The notes under the pieces: generated by a model
Database searches by the model: none
Told to the model about the DNA's origin: nothing
The model's input: the letters and a program-made list of their open reading frames with translations, nothing else
Shown: one piece after another, positions 43,714 to 54,154 of the stretch
Layout of the letters: every line of letters starts with the position of its first letter
Position numbering within the stretch: the first letter of the stretch is position 1
Program-made: the position numbers and the translations under genes
DNA from: Primulina eburnea
Taxonomy: Eukaryota > Streptophyta > Magnoliopsida > Lamiales > Gesneriaceae
NCBI RefSeq assembly: GCF_022965805.1
Contig: NC_133101.1
Span: 46,456,342-46,520,341 of the forward strand
Length of the DNA stretch: 64,000 bases
Direction: 5' to 3'

Positions 43714-43776
43714 ACTTCCCAGGAGGTCACCCATCCCAAAATTGCCCCAAGTCAAGCACGCTTAACTTTGGAGTTC
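43714..43776 (-). promoter_or_regulatory. 5S rRNA-derived promoter block, Cassandra LTR 2
   Basis: Same sequence as in LTR 1, in the upstream LTR of the element, where a pol III transcript would start. Confidence 0.85.
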
Positions 43777-45274
43777 TTATGTGATGAGCTACCGAAAAGA
43801 AGATGCACCTTCGTGATATGAGTAGTACCAATCAAATCTTTTAAGCCCTCTTCAACTGTTCAGTCCATTACATTGCCCAGTCTCGGAATCCCTCTCATTC
43901 TCGTGTGGGTCGGTTCATTCATGTTCCCTTCACCTAGAAGCCTGCCAGGAGCCGCTCATTGTCCGTGCAACTGATGGCACCGGCGTTCACCCCCCGTCCT
44001 CTTCGGCCCCGGGCCTCACAGATACTAAGTTTGTTGGGTGTAATTGTCTCGTATTTGGTTCGGTTATGATATGTTGGTCAAGTTGAGTTTAATTGCATGT
44101 TTCTCACGTTAGAATTAGGTCGCAGCGAGCCTGGGAACGATCCAACCCATTTCGTAAAATAATACATGACTTTTAATTATATTACATGCATAAAATATAA
44201 AAAGTTTATTTTTGAGATATATGCGATATGTCTTGTGACCACCTCACGCTTATGGGATTGCAGTTTATGGGCTTATTACTTCACCCGGTGACGTACGACT
44301 GGTTCATGTTCATGTATGGGTACGGATTTCCAGTCCAAGGGCTGTGATGATCTCTACCGCTCAGTATATTGTGGTTTAGTCTGATCAGACGATTCATTTT
44401 ATGTTAAGGCCACTTGCGTAGAACATTATCTCAACAGAAAATTATGATATGCTATTTTATGACAGGGCTCTATCAAGCAAACATTTTACGTGCTATTTTT
44501 CAGTTATGCACGTATTTATAATTATTCATGACACGATTTTCACGTTACGTTTTTACGATACGATATTTTTACGTTACGCCGAATTTTATGATAAATTTAC
44601 TTGTTATCTATGATATATGCATGCTGAGTCTTTAGACTCACTAGACTTGATTGTTGTAGGTACTGATGAAGTCGAGGCCGAGGGCGGGGATCAGTGAGCT
44701 AGCTTGGGTCGGCAGTAGTAGGAACCCGAGGACCTCATGTTTCAGTTTATTTATCATTTTTATGCTCAAACACATTTTGTCTTGTTGAAATATTTTTAAG
44801 TGATTGTTTTGAAACAATATTTACTTCCGCTGTTATTTTGACATTTAAACCTTTTTATCAGTTTATTTTATGAATGAGGCAAGTTATTTACTTTTAAACG
44901 AAAATTTTAAATTATTCCGTAAATTTTCAAATACGAAATACTGGCCTCTACAGCAGCACCTTCCAATCAACATTTTTTTAATGTCTGTGTTTCAAAGACT
45001 ACATACACATGTTTTACGTCTGTGTGCAAGACGGAATTTGAGTGGTGGTGAGTGTGTGTGTGTGAGAACTGATATCTGAAAACTACCCGAAAGGCGTTCT
45101 CTCACACACTGAGGGAAATAGGCTTCTAATCTAAGCTGATAACACATTGAAGTGTTTCCTCTGGGCTGATTGCTTCTCTCTTGTAAGCTGATATGCAATA
45201 TGTGTGCCTTTTTTCTTTGCACCCGTCAACTTTCATCTTGGTCTTCACTGAGCTTCGTCTTCTATTTATATGCG

Positions 45275-46582
45275 TGAAACGTCTGCTTATTCGTTTTCTT
45301 AAAATGTACTAGAATTTTTTTTTTTAAAATCTATCATAGCATCGGTCGAATTGTATACATAAGCATAAAATATTTTTGACATCATTTTAAAATAAATCAA
45401 CCAACTAACATTTGAAAAGTATAGCCCATACTATAACCTCTCAAAAATCACTCATAAATAAATTGTCGTAAAAAATAAATATCTTTAACATCATTTAAAA
45501 TCATAAATCATGACTACTGCGGAAAACTAGCGTCGGTCCTCGGGTTATGTGCACATCCAGTCCAGTCAGATCAACCATCAAGACCTCCATAATCATCATA
45601 ATCACCTGCATCAATCACACCTAGTTAGTCTAAAGACTCAACACGTCATATTCTTGATAACGAGTAATACGTAATACAGTTAACATATAACAGTGAAAAA
45701 TACTTGTACTTAAAATATTATTTTCTTAATAATGCATAAACTTTAAATAAAAACATTTTCATAAACATGTAAAATCATAAACATTTTCATATTATCATAA
45801 ACATTTCATATCATCATCTACATATGCGTATTCATATTCATATTCATGTTCGTGTTTGTTGAATTCAGATCGTGATTGTGACTCGTATTCTTAATCGTAT
45901 TGGGTGATGGATCCATCTAAGAAAACCACAGAACTGGGCGGCGGGGACATCAGCAACACTCTCACCGGTCAACTGGGCCTTGGCCTACGTATTAACATAT
46001 TCGTATTCGTATTCTTATTCGTATCCAAGGGACCATAACCCTCACGATATTTCCAACACATCCAGTAGTCACAATCCCTTCACGTCCTTCAACATGTTAT
46101 CATCACTTAATAAAAACATGCATATAATATCATTTTTATTTTGAAACCAAGCATGCAACATGTCTTTTTAATGCTCATATTCAAATCATAAAAATCATAG
46201 ACATTTAAAAATCATAACTTAACATATTAAAAGTCATAAACATCTATGAACAGTTTTAAAATAAACATTTTAATTTTATAAACGTTTAAAATAAATATTT
46301 AGATCATAAACATTTAAAATAAACGTTTTAGCATATTAAATCATAAAACATTAAGCATATTAATATCTTAAAAATCCATAAACATTTCAAATTGACATAT
46401 TAACATATAAACATCCATAATCATTGAAAATAATCATATTAACATATAAAACATCATTCAGGACACTGCCATGACGTTTACTAATTTTTAGGTGTAAAAA
46501 GACCGTTTTACCCCTAGATGTAAAATTTCCCGTTTTTGACATTTTCTTAACTTCATTGATTCTAACATGTCCCAGATAATTA
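45275..46582 (-). mobile_element. Old Ty3/gypsy-type LTR, 3' part (split by the element at 46583)
   Basis: On the minus strand this is the downstream part of an LTR of about 3.4 kb whose upstream part is at 58506-60641. It ends GACGTTTCA at 45275 and includes TTGAGTCTTTAGACTAACTAG and a CCCGAGGACC block (about 45540-45640) like those near the ends of the other gypsy LTRs here. The gypsy insertion between the halves has the TSD AATTA, so the halves were once joined. I found no TSD for the old LTR itself. Confidence 0.75.
45740..46460. repeat. Degenerate CATAAACATTT-type low-complexity array
   Basis: Inside the old LTR, words such as CATAAACATTT, CATATTAACATATAA and AAATAAACGTTT recur dozens of times with irregular spacing. 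It looks like a decayed minisatellite within the LTR and not a separate element. Confidence 0.6.
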
Positions 46583-49500
46583 TATAACGGCCTAAAAATC
46601 CTTACTTGGAAAATTTGCGGAAAATTTAAAATTTTTCTTTTAAAAGTAATTGAATTGCTTCATACGCGAAATAGACCGTTAAATAAAGTGTAATGTTTAA
46701 AAATGGCAGCGGAAAAAATTAATGTTTGCGAAATAACAATTGAAAATTTATCCAACAATAGCTAAAAATGTTCGAGCAATAATAATAAATGCTGAAAAGT
46801 GAGGTCCTCGGGTTCCACTACTGCCGACCCAAGCTAGCTCACTGGTCCCCGCCCTCGGCCCCGACATCATCAGTACCTACAACAATCAAGTCTAGTGAGC
46901 CTAAATACTCAGCATGCATATATCGTAAATAACGAGTAGATAATATAGTAAAATTTTGCATGGGATAAAAATATCATGTCATGATGCATAACGTAAAAGT
47001 GTCGTGTCATGATTAATTATAATACGTGCATAATTGAACTGAAAATATCATGGTAAAAATGTTTTCTCCTTGGAGACCTGTACTGAAATAGCCTGTAATA
47101 AATTTTCCTGGTGAGATTATGGTCTATGCAAGTGGTCCCTGCACTGAAACTGACCGGTAACTGGCGACCGGATAATAAAATTCTCCCATGACCGGTAACT
47201 GGCGACCGAGTAAAATAAGAAAACATCTGATCAGACTGTAGCCACAGTATATTGGGTGAAACAAACTCAACTGACCGGTAACTGGCGACCGGACCGGTAA
47301 CTAGCGACCGGATTTAGCAATAATCCCATGATAGTGTAATGGCCACAAGCAATATTGCATAATCTAAAAAATGAACATTTTATATTTTTGCACGTAATAT
47401 AATTAAATGGCACAATTAAATATCCTGTAATAATTTACTGCTTGGATTGGATCGCTCCCAGGCTCGCTGCAAGCCTAAATATGCCATGAAAAATATGCAA
47501 TAAATTTATGGGACCAAACTATGCAATAACATTTGAAAATGTGACAATTACACCGAACGACTTCGTATTAATCATGACTCCGAACCAACACCAGCCAACA
47601 CTGAAACGTCATTTAGTCATGATTAAAATACGCTTAAAATGATGAATTAATGCTCCTAAGATGATGCAAGTCGAAATCTAGGTGAATGGAGGCCAAAACA
47701 AGAAACGCTCTTTCGAGAGTCAATTTGGCACATCGCACCGTAAATTCTCGTACGACCTCAAAAATGAACTGAATTACGAATGGTAAAATACATGACCTTC
47801 CTAACTCAATGAGGCACTGTCCAGTCCAAGGCCATAGGCTAAAAGCCGACCGAGAACTCGAACGAGCCACTAAACCAACACAACAATTTGCTGTCCAAAA
47901 ATACAGCAACCGTGCTTTGGTTTGCTTGCGTCGTTTGCGATGCTAATGGCCATTGGGGCTTGAACCACCGACCAAAACCTCTTACCAACATCCCAAGGAA
48001 TGATTCGAACCATGGCTAAGGGCTTTAGACCAGCCACAATTTGAAATATTCCATCCACAACCGAGAGGATTCACCCGAGAGCACCTTTGCATGCGCGTGT
48101 GGTGTTTTGCTTTGCTTGCTGTCTCGACTCGTTCCAGTGGCCATTTGGTTGACCATTGCACGATCTAGACATCTTGGGGTATGGTATGAACCGTGGCTAA
48201 GGGCCATAGGCCAACCAAGATCCACCCAACCCACCAAGACCGAAACTCATATGCTGTACCAAGGAAGGGCCGAAATGGGGAAAGGGATTGTTCTTGCGTT
48301 TGATTTAAAAACCGATGCACCATGGACCAAGCCACCAAAAGGGCAACTTAGTCACGTCTTAGACATGCTAGGGAAGTGATCTAACTATGGCTATAGGCCC
48401 TTAGGGCAGCCAAGATCAGATTCTTTCCCCTTGACAGCAAAACCGAAATTTTGAGACACAAAATGGCACCAATGGAAAGCTGCTGTCATTTTCGAATTCC
48501 AGCAAGCATGGGGACTGAAATAATTTACTAAAGTGATCCTAATCCATCCTAGAACATGTCTAGATGTCGCCTTGGGAGCATGGGGTCGAGCCAATCATCT
48601 GAATATACAAAAACAAGCAAAACCGTGAAGCTGCATCATGAAATTCGAAAATCTGCATGTGATGTTTTCTAAAAGTTTTGATGTATTTCGGTTTATGGCT
48701 ATCAAAACATGACCATGTAATGAAAATAAATGATATTAGGACTTGATTGAAGAGTCAAGGAAGAATATATTCATGCCTGGTTTCGTTTTGAAAGGAAACG
48801 AACGAAACGACGACGACGCGGCGCTGAGGAGTGGTGCGATCTAGCTTACCTTGTTTGCTACCGATTTTCTTTCTCGTTTCTAGCTACGAAACCCACGGTT
48901 TTCACTCTGAAAAATGATCTCAGGTTTCGGTGGGGAGGGGAGGAAGTGATGGTTATGGGAGTGAGGGGGTGGTTGCAAATTTAATGGAAACAATGCAAGA
49001 CTTGGTCTCCAACTTTTGAATTTGAATTTTGGTTTGATAATAAATCTTCATGGGGGAATGAGATGGCCGATTTTCTCACTTCTAATCTAGACTAGGATAA
49101 TACTCATTAATTAATTAATTAAGGTGGATCAAGAATTAAAAAGGTTATTATGCTAACTCAACCAAGAATGGGTCAAAAGTGAGTTGGCAAGGAAAAGTCT
49201 AGATACCACAAGGGGTGGCCGAAATTTTTAATAAAAATGAAGGGAGGAATTGTTGATTATTTACTAAATTAATAACCCTTAAAAGCCTCACTAATCCTTT
49301 AATTAATTTAGTGAATTAAACCCCTTAATTATTGGAACTTAAGTGAACTTATTTCTTAATCACCTAAAGTAATTAAATTAAATCCTCAAACCTCCTTTTT
49401 AACTTAAATTAACTTACTTGCTAGCTAAAATAAATCCTGGAAATGTTTCTCGAATCCTAAATTCTATCTCAAAACTCCAACTCCAGTCCGGCCTCACTGA

Positions 49501-49649
49501 AATAACTGAAAGAATAAAATTTAAACTACTGAAATAAAATAATTAACTTTAAAGAAAGGCACTTTAAATACTCATGCAATAAAATCAATTTATTTTAAAA
49601 TACTAGAATTATGCATGACTTATATGTAGTCTAAGTTACGGGTTCTACA
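46583..49649 (-). repeat. 3' LTR of the gypsy element
   Basis: 3,067 bp, TGTAGAACCC ... GGCCGTTATA on the minus strand. The termini are TG...TA instead of TG...CA. The open frames inside it (up to 112 codons) are mirrored in the other LTR and match no known protein. Confidence 0.95.
47153..47311. repeat. Four copies of ACCGGTAACTGGCGACCGG in the 3' LTR
   Basis: Copies at 47153-47171, 47190-47208 (last base A), 47274-47292 and 47293-47311 (TAG for TGG). The last two are adjacent. Each unit has CCGG at both ends and a TAACTG word, a Myb-type core. They lie upstream of the conserved downstream block of the LTR on the element's strand. Confidence 0.85.
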
Positions 49650-52600
49650 ATCCTTCCCCACTTAAAAGAAATTTCGTCCTCGAAATTAGAACTCACCGAA
49701 TAACTCGGGTAACGCTCCCTCATCTCCGGCTCAGACTCCCATGTAGATTCCTCCTCTGAATGGTTGAGCCATTTGACTTTGACTCGCCTAACTAGCTTGT
49801 TTCGAAGCTTCTTCTCCTGCCTGTCTAGGATCTGCACTGGTCTCTCCTCATAAGATATGTTCGGAGTAAGCTACAACGGCTCAAAGTTCAGGACATGCGA
49901 AGGGTTCGCCATGTACTTCCTCAGCATGGAGACGTGGAACACATTGTGTACTCCGGCCAGACTCGGCGGAAGAGCCACACGATAAGCTAGCGTTTTGTAG
50001 CGGAGCTGTGCTCTAGTTGGGGGCTAGCGGCATCAGTGGGCTGACTACGGACGCAGGTATAGTTCTGGGTTCCCTTTGAGATTTGGGAGTATCTATTAGT
50101 CTAGTTAAGGCTTTTAGATGTGGTTTAGTGATATGGTATCACTTGGATTGTAGGCTTGATTCTAGGGCTGATTGCTAGGATCTACTGGTTTGAGGTACGA
50201 AAGTACTATCCGAGATAGCAGGATTGAGTATGCTTTACTATGTGTTGCATGTTTATATGTTGCATTATTATCTGTCATAATGATGCATGGTTTATTATGC
50301 GGCATTTGCATAATCATGTTGAGCCTGATTATCTTTGAGATAGCCTGTTGAGAGGGTGCTCAGCCCTCGTTTGTTGTGGATGGTTGGACCCCGTTGGCCG
50401 ACGGTGGTCAGGTCACCGGTATATCCACAGGTTTATTTTGGTATGGGAGCCACCTCCTGGTGCGACGGCGCAGAGTGCTACATACCTTGACGTCATTTAC
50501 CTGAGCAGTATTTTCGATATACCCAGATCCTGGTATCCAGTACATTTTGCATACATGCATGTCATAGTCTTGTATACTCATGCTTTCGGTGCTGAGCGTT
50601 TTATGCTCACGTCCTCGGTTTATCTCTGTTTTGGACACCCTATTCGATGGGGCAGGTCTCAGGTTGGGCGGTCCAGGAGGGAGTGGACAGGGAGCTGGCA
50701 GAGGTTGACCTGTAGTTGTTGGTATTTGTTCTTGGTATTTAGTTCGATCTGGTTGTTTAAGTATTTTGTACTTACAGATTCGATTGGGTTGTATTACTGT
50801 TTTTCCGCTGTTTACCTGATTCAGTTTTAAATGTTAATTTTGCATGCTTAAGTTCTGATTAGTAGGTGATTCTGGAACGGGTCACTACATCCCAACTCTG
50901 TCGAGGATCTCAAATGGTCCAATGAATCTCGGACTAAGCTTCCCTTTCTTGCCAAATCTCATGACACCCTTCATAGGTGCCACCTTCACAAAGACATGGT
51001 CACCGACAGCAAACTCTAAATCTCTCCTTCTCTGATCTGCATAACTCTTCTGTCGACTCTGAGCAGTCCTCATTCTCTCACGGATCCGGGCTACCACATC
51101 AACAGTCTGCTGAATAATATCTGGACCCAACTCTGCTCTCTCTCCTACCTCATCCCAATGCACAGGTGATCTACACTTGCGGCCATATAGTGCTTCATAC
51201 GGAGCCATGCCAATGGAAGACTGGAAGCTGTTGTTGTAGGTGAACTCTACCAATGACAAGTTCGAATCCCAACTCCCTGAGAAATCAATGACGCAAGCAC
51301 TGAGAAGATCCTCCAAGATCTGAATAACTCGCTTTGACTGCCCATCGGTCTGCGGATGGAAAGCGGTGCTAAGCAGCAACTTCGTACCCATAGTCAAATG
51401 CAAACTCTTCCAAAACGAGGAAGTGAATCTGGGATCTCTGTCAGATACGATAGATACTGGAATTCCATGGAGTCGGACTATCTCTCGGATATACAGCTCT
51501 GCATACTGAACCATGGTGAAAGTCGTCTTAATAGGCAAGAAGTGCGCTGATTTGGTAATACGATCTACAATCACCCAGATGGCATTCGATCCTCTGGCTG
51601 ACCTCGAAAAACCGGTCACAAAATCCATGGTAACATTCTCCCACTTCCACTCGGGAATAGGGAGAGGCTTAAGCAAACCTGCTGGTCTCTGATGCTCGGC
51701 CTTCACTAACTGGCAAGTCAGACACTCGGACACAAATCGCCTGATGTCTTTCTTCATCCTAGGCCACCAATACAAAAGCTGCAGATCTTTGTACATCTTT
51801 GTACTCCCTGGATGGATGGAGTACGGGGACATGTGGGCCTCTGATAGTATATCTGCTCGGATAGAATCACTGCTAGGAACCCATATCATATCTCGGTAGC
51901 TCACAATACCGTTACTGGCTGAATACAAGACACTGCCCTTGGCCTCATCTCTCTGCTTCCACTTTGCTAACTACTCATATGATGACTGGCCGCTGCGAAT
52001 ACAGTCCAGAAGAGAAGACTGAATGGTCAAGGTAGATAGACGGGGAACTCTACCTTGAGGATAAGTCTCAAGATCAAATCTCTGCACCTCAATCTGAAGA
52101 GGGCTCGACACTGTCAAATGAGCCATCACTGCAACTTTTCTGCTCAATGCATCCGCAACTACATTAGCTTTACCCGGGTGGTAGCTAATGTCACAGTCAT
52201 AATCCTTCACAAGCTCCAACCAACGTCTCTGACGCATGTTCAGCTCCTTCTGCGTAAAGAAATACTTGAGGATCTTGTGGTCGGTAAAGATCTAGCACTT
52301 CTCTCCATACGGATAATGCCTTCAAATCTTCAAGGCAAAAACTACTGCGGCCAACTCTAGATCATGGGTAGGGTAGTTCTTCTCATGAGTCTTCAACTGT
52401 CTAGAAGCATATGCTATTACCTTCCCATGCTGCATCAATACGGCGCCAAGACCGAGCTTCGAAGCATCGGTATACAGAACAAACTCACCGGACCCTGACG
52501 AAACGGCCAAAACTGGTGCTGAGATAAGAGCTTGCTTCAAAGTATCGAAGCTCTGCTGACACTCCTCGCTCCAAAAAAATTTCACATTCTTCTTGGTCAG

Positions 52601-53961
52601 TGATGTTAGTGGAACAACAATCGAAGAGAATCCCTTAATGAACTTCCGATAATATCCTACTAAGCCAAGAAAACTGAGGATCTCTGATGCATTCTGCGGC
52701 ACAACCCAATCTCTGACTGCTGCAACTTTCGCTGGGTCTACCTCAATACCACTGTTGGATACAATGTGGCCTAAGAACGCCACCTTCTCTAACCAGAATT
52801 CGCATTTACTGAACTTTGCGAATAATTTGTGCTTCTGCAATGTCTGCAACACTGTGGTCTGATGCCTGCTGTGTTCCTCCCGATTCTTGGAGTAGACGAG
52901 AATGTCATCTATGAACACTATCACAAACTGGTCGAGGTATTGATGAAATACGCGATTCATGAGATCCATGAAGATCGCTGGCGCATTCGTCAAACCAAAC
53001 AGCATCACAAGAAACTCGTAGTGACCATAAAGAGTCCTGAAAGCTGTCTTTGAAACATCAGCATCTCTCACCTTCAACTGGTGGTAACCGGAACGCAGAT
53101 CTATCTTAGAGAAAATCGAAGCTCCCTGCAACTGGTCAAACAGATCCTCAATCCTCGGAAGTGGGTATTTATTCTTCACTGTAACCCTGTTCAAATCCCG
53201 ATTGTCAATAAAAAGCCTCATCGTGCCATCTTTCTTCTTAACAAACAAAACTGGCGCGCCCCAAGGTGAGAAACTAGGGCGAATGAACTCCTTGTCAAGA
53301 AGTTCCTGAATATGCTTCTTAAGCTCTGCCATCTCTGTCGGTGCAAGTCGGTACGGTGCCTTTGAGATCGGAGCCGTACCTGGCATAAGCTCGATGGAAA
53401 ACTCACCCTCTCTCTCAGGTGGCATACCAGAGACGTCCTCAGGAAAAACGTCTAAGAAGTCTCTAACAATCGGAACATCTGAGGCTGACTGACTGGGCGC
53501 CTCGGGGACAGATACAAAGGTTGCTAGAAACACCCGACACCCTCTATGCATGAGCTTCCTAGCCTGAACATATGGAATAATACGGGGTAGAGGAAAGTAC
53601 CAGTCTGGCTCAAATAAGAACTGCGTCATTCCAGGCGGTCGGACTAGAACAGATCTCCGCTGGAAGTCAATCAAAACTCTGTTCCGCAGTAGCCAATCCA
53701 TCCCTAGTATAATGTCAAACTCTGGCATCGGCAGTACGATCAGATCCGCATAAACAAGGTTGCCATGGAGCTCAATATCTATGTTTCGGATCACACTGGT
53801 GGCTGCCATCTCCTCGCCAGACGGCAGTACTACGGAATAGGCTATATCTAGCCCAATGGTCTTAACTTTGAGGAAAGTATCAAAGACTTTTGAAATGAAT
53901 GAATGAGTGGCCCCTGAATCTATCAAGGCCTTCATAGCGGAACCGGATATAAAAATTCTCC
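49650..53961 (-). pseudogene. Gypsy pol: protease-RT-RNase H-integrase-chromodomain, inactive
   Basis: Protease motif [10 protein letters not shown] is near 53930. RT follows with [25 protein letters not shown] and catalytic FIDD (about 52890), then RNase H ([14 protein letters not shown]). The integrase zinc motif H-H-C-C ([16 protein letters not shown] ... CLTC) is at about 51730-51830. In the DD35E core the glutamate is lysine (TDGQSKRVIQ). Stops are TGA at 52322-52324 and TAG at 52292-52294, 51971-51973 and 49871-49873. An LTR interrupts it at 49993-50889. The tail (VKVKWLNHSEEESTWE) resembles the chromodomain end of chromoviruses. The frame opens at the acceptor at 53961, not at an ATG. 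Confidence 0.93.
49993..50889 (+). mobile_element. LTR of a second gypsy family inserted in the integrase
   Basis: 897 bp foreign to the pol frame; the integrase sequence continues cleanly on both sides (DRVG before, LAYRVALPPSLAG after). It has terminal inverted ends TGTAG (49996) and CTACA (50889). It also has an LTR-like block with GGACACCC...GGGGCAGGT and an ending GGAACGGGTCACTACA typical of plant gypsy LTRs. No internal region remains. No 5-bp TSD is recognisable. Orientation is inferred from the resemblance of its downstream part to other LTR ends. Confidence 0.7.
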
Positions 53962-54154
53962 CTGGAAGATCGGAACTCTAAGTTGAACCCAATAGTTACA
54001 AAGACTAAACTTATAGACATGCAAAGGTTGACGTTCTGCTAACTTAAATTTCCAAAATATTACAAATTAGAGCATGCAATCCTAACGCAATTCTATGTTC
54101 AAAATATTAACCCAAAACATTAAGTTCCAAATGCAGACTCAAATCTTAAGGTAC
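53962..54154 (-). other. Putative spliceosomal intron between gag and pol
   Basis: 193 bp starting ACAG|GTACC after the gag codons ...MLMT and ending TTCCAG|GGAGAA before the protease. Removing it joins gag and pol in the same frame at a glycine codon. Without splicing, gag ends at a stop at 54120 and pol has no ATG at its start. The second family member has the same arrangement at 61532-61733. Confidence 0.65.

Larger units (their letters stand above)
43157..44020 (-). mobile_element. Complete Cassandra TRIM element
   Basis: 864 bp in all: two LTRs of equal length (43157-43553 and 43624-44020, 397 bp each) and a 70-bp centre (43554-43623). On the minus strand the upstream LTR is followed by the PBS TGGTATCAGAGCC for tRNA-Met. 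Each LTR holds a 5S rRNA-derived block. A perfect TSD GATAC flanks it (43152-43156 and 44021-44025). The LTRs differ at about eight positions (about 98 percent identity). It encodes no protein, as expected for a TRIM, and so depends on other elements for mobility. Confidence 0.97.
42123..44952 (+). mobile_element. Shortened gypsy solo LTR carrying a nested Cassandra element
   Basis: It begins AGTAGAACCC and ends GGCCTCTACA, flanked by the TSD GCAGC (42118-42122 and 44953-44957). It is homologous to the 16244-19590 solo LTR and to the LTRs at 46583 and 55457, but lacks about 1 kb in its centre (the jump is near 42890). The remaining sequence, without Cassandra and its TSD copy, is about 1.96 kb. 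The TSD, and the match of the flanks to the intact 3' LTR at about 40260, prove insertion into the element at 39788-45270. Confidence 0.9.
39788..45270 (-). mobile_element. Internally deleted copia/LARD-like element, interrupted by later insertions
   Basis: Two homologous LTRs face the same way. The 3' LTR (about 39788-41222) starts TGTTAACAAAACTTG on the minus strand and contains a TATAAATAG box at about 40610-40618. The partial 5' LTR is 41643-42122 plus 44958-45270. Between them is an internal region of only about 420 bp beginning with a decayed PBS (TTGATATCGGAGAG), with no coding sequence left. The upstream part of the 3' LTR is rich in CAGTTGAAC-type words. The 5' LTR is split by the gypsy solo LTR at 42123-44952 and cut off at about 45270 by the old LTR. 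Family placement (SIRE-like copia) is inferred from LTR style. Confidence 0.7.

Noticed and set aside
45740..46460. CRISPR-like or satellite array
   Set aside because: The repeated words are irregular in length and spacing with no constant repeat-spacer structure, and this is a plant genome.
48041..48379. 112-codon open frame repeated at 56893-57231, and other short frames inside the gypsy LTRs (47634-47909, 47870-48058, 56486-56761)
   Set aside because: They lie wholly inside LTRs, match no family I recognise and are kept only because the two LTRs are recent copies of each other.
50348..50830. 160-codon plus-strand frame
   Set aside because: It lies within the LTR inserted in the gypsy integrase and shows no domain.
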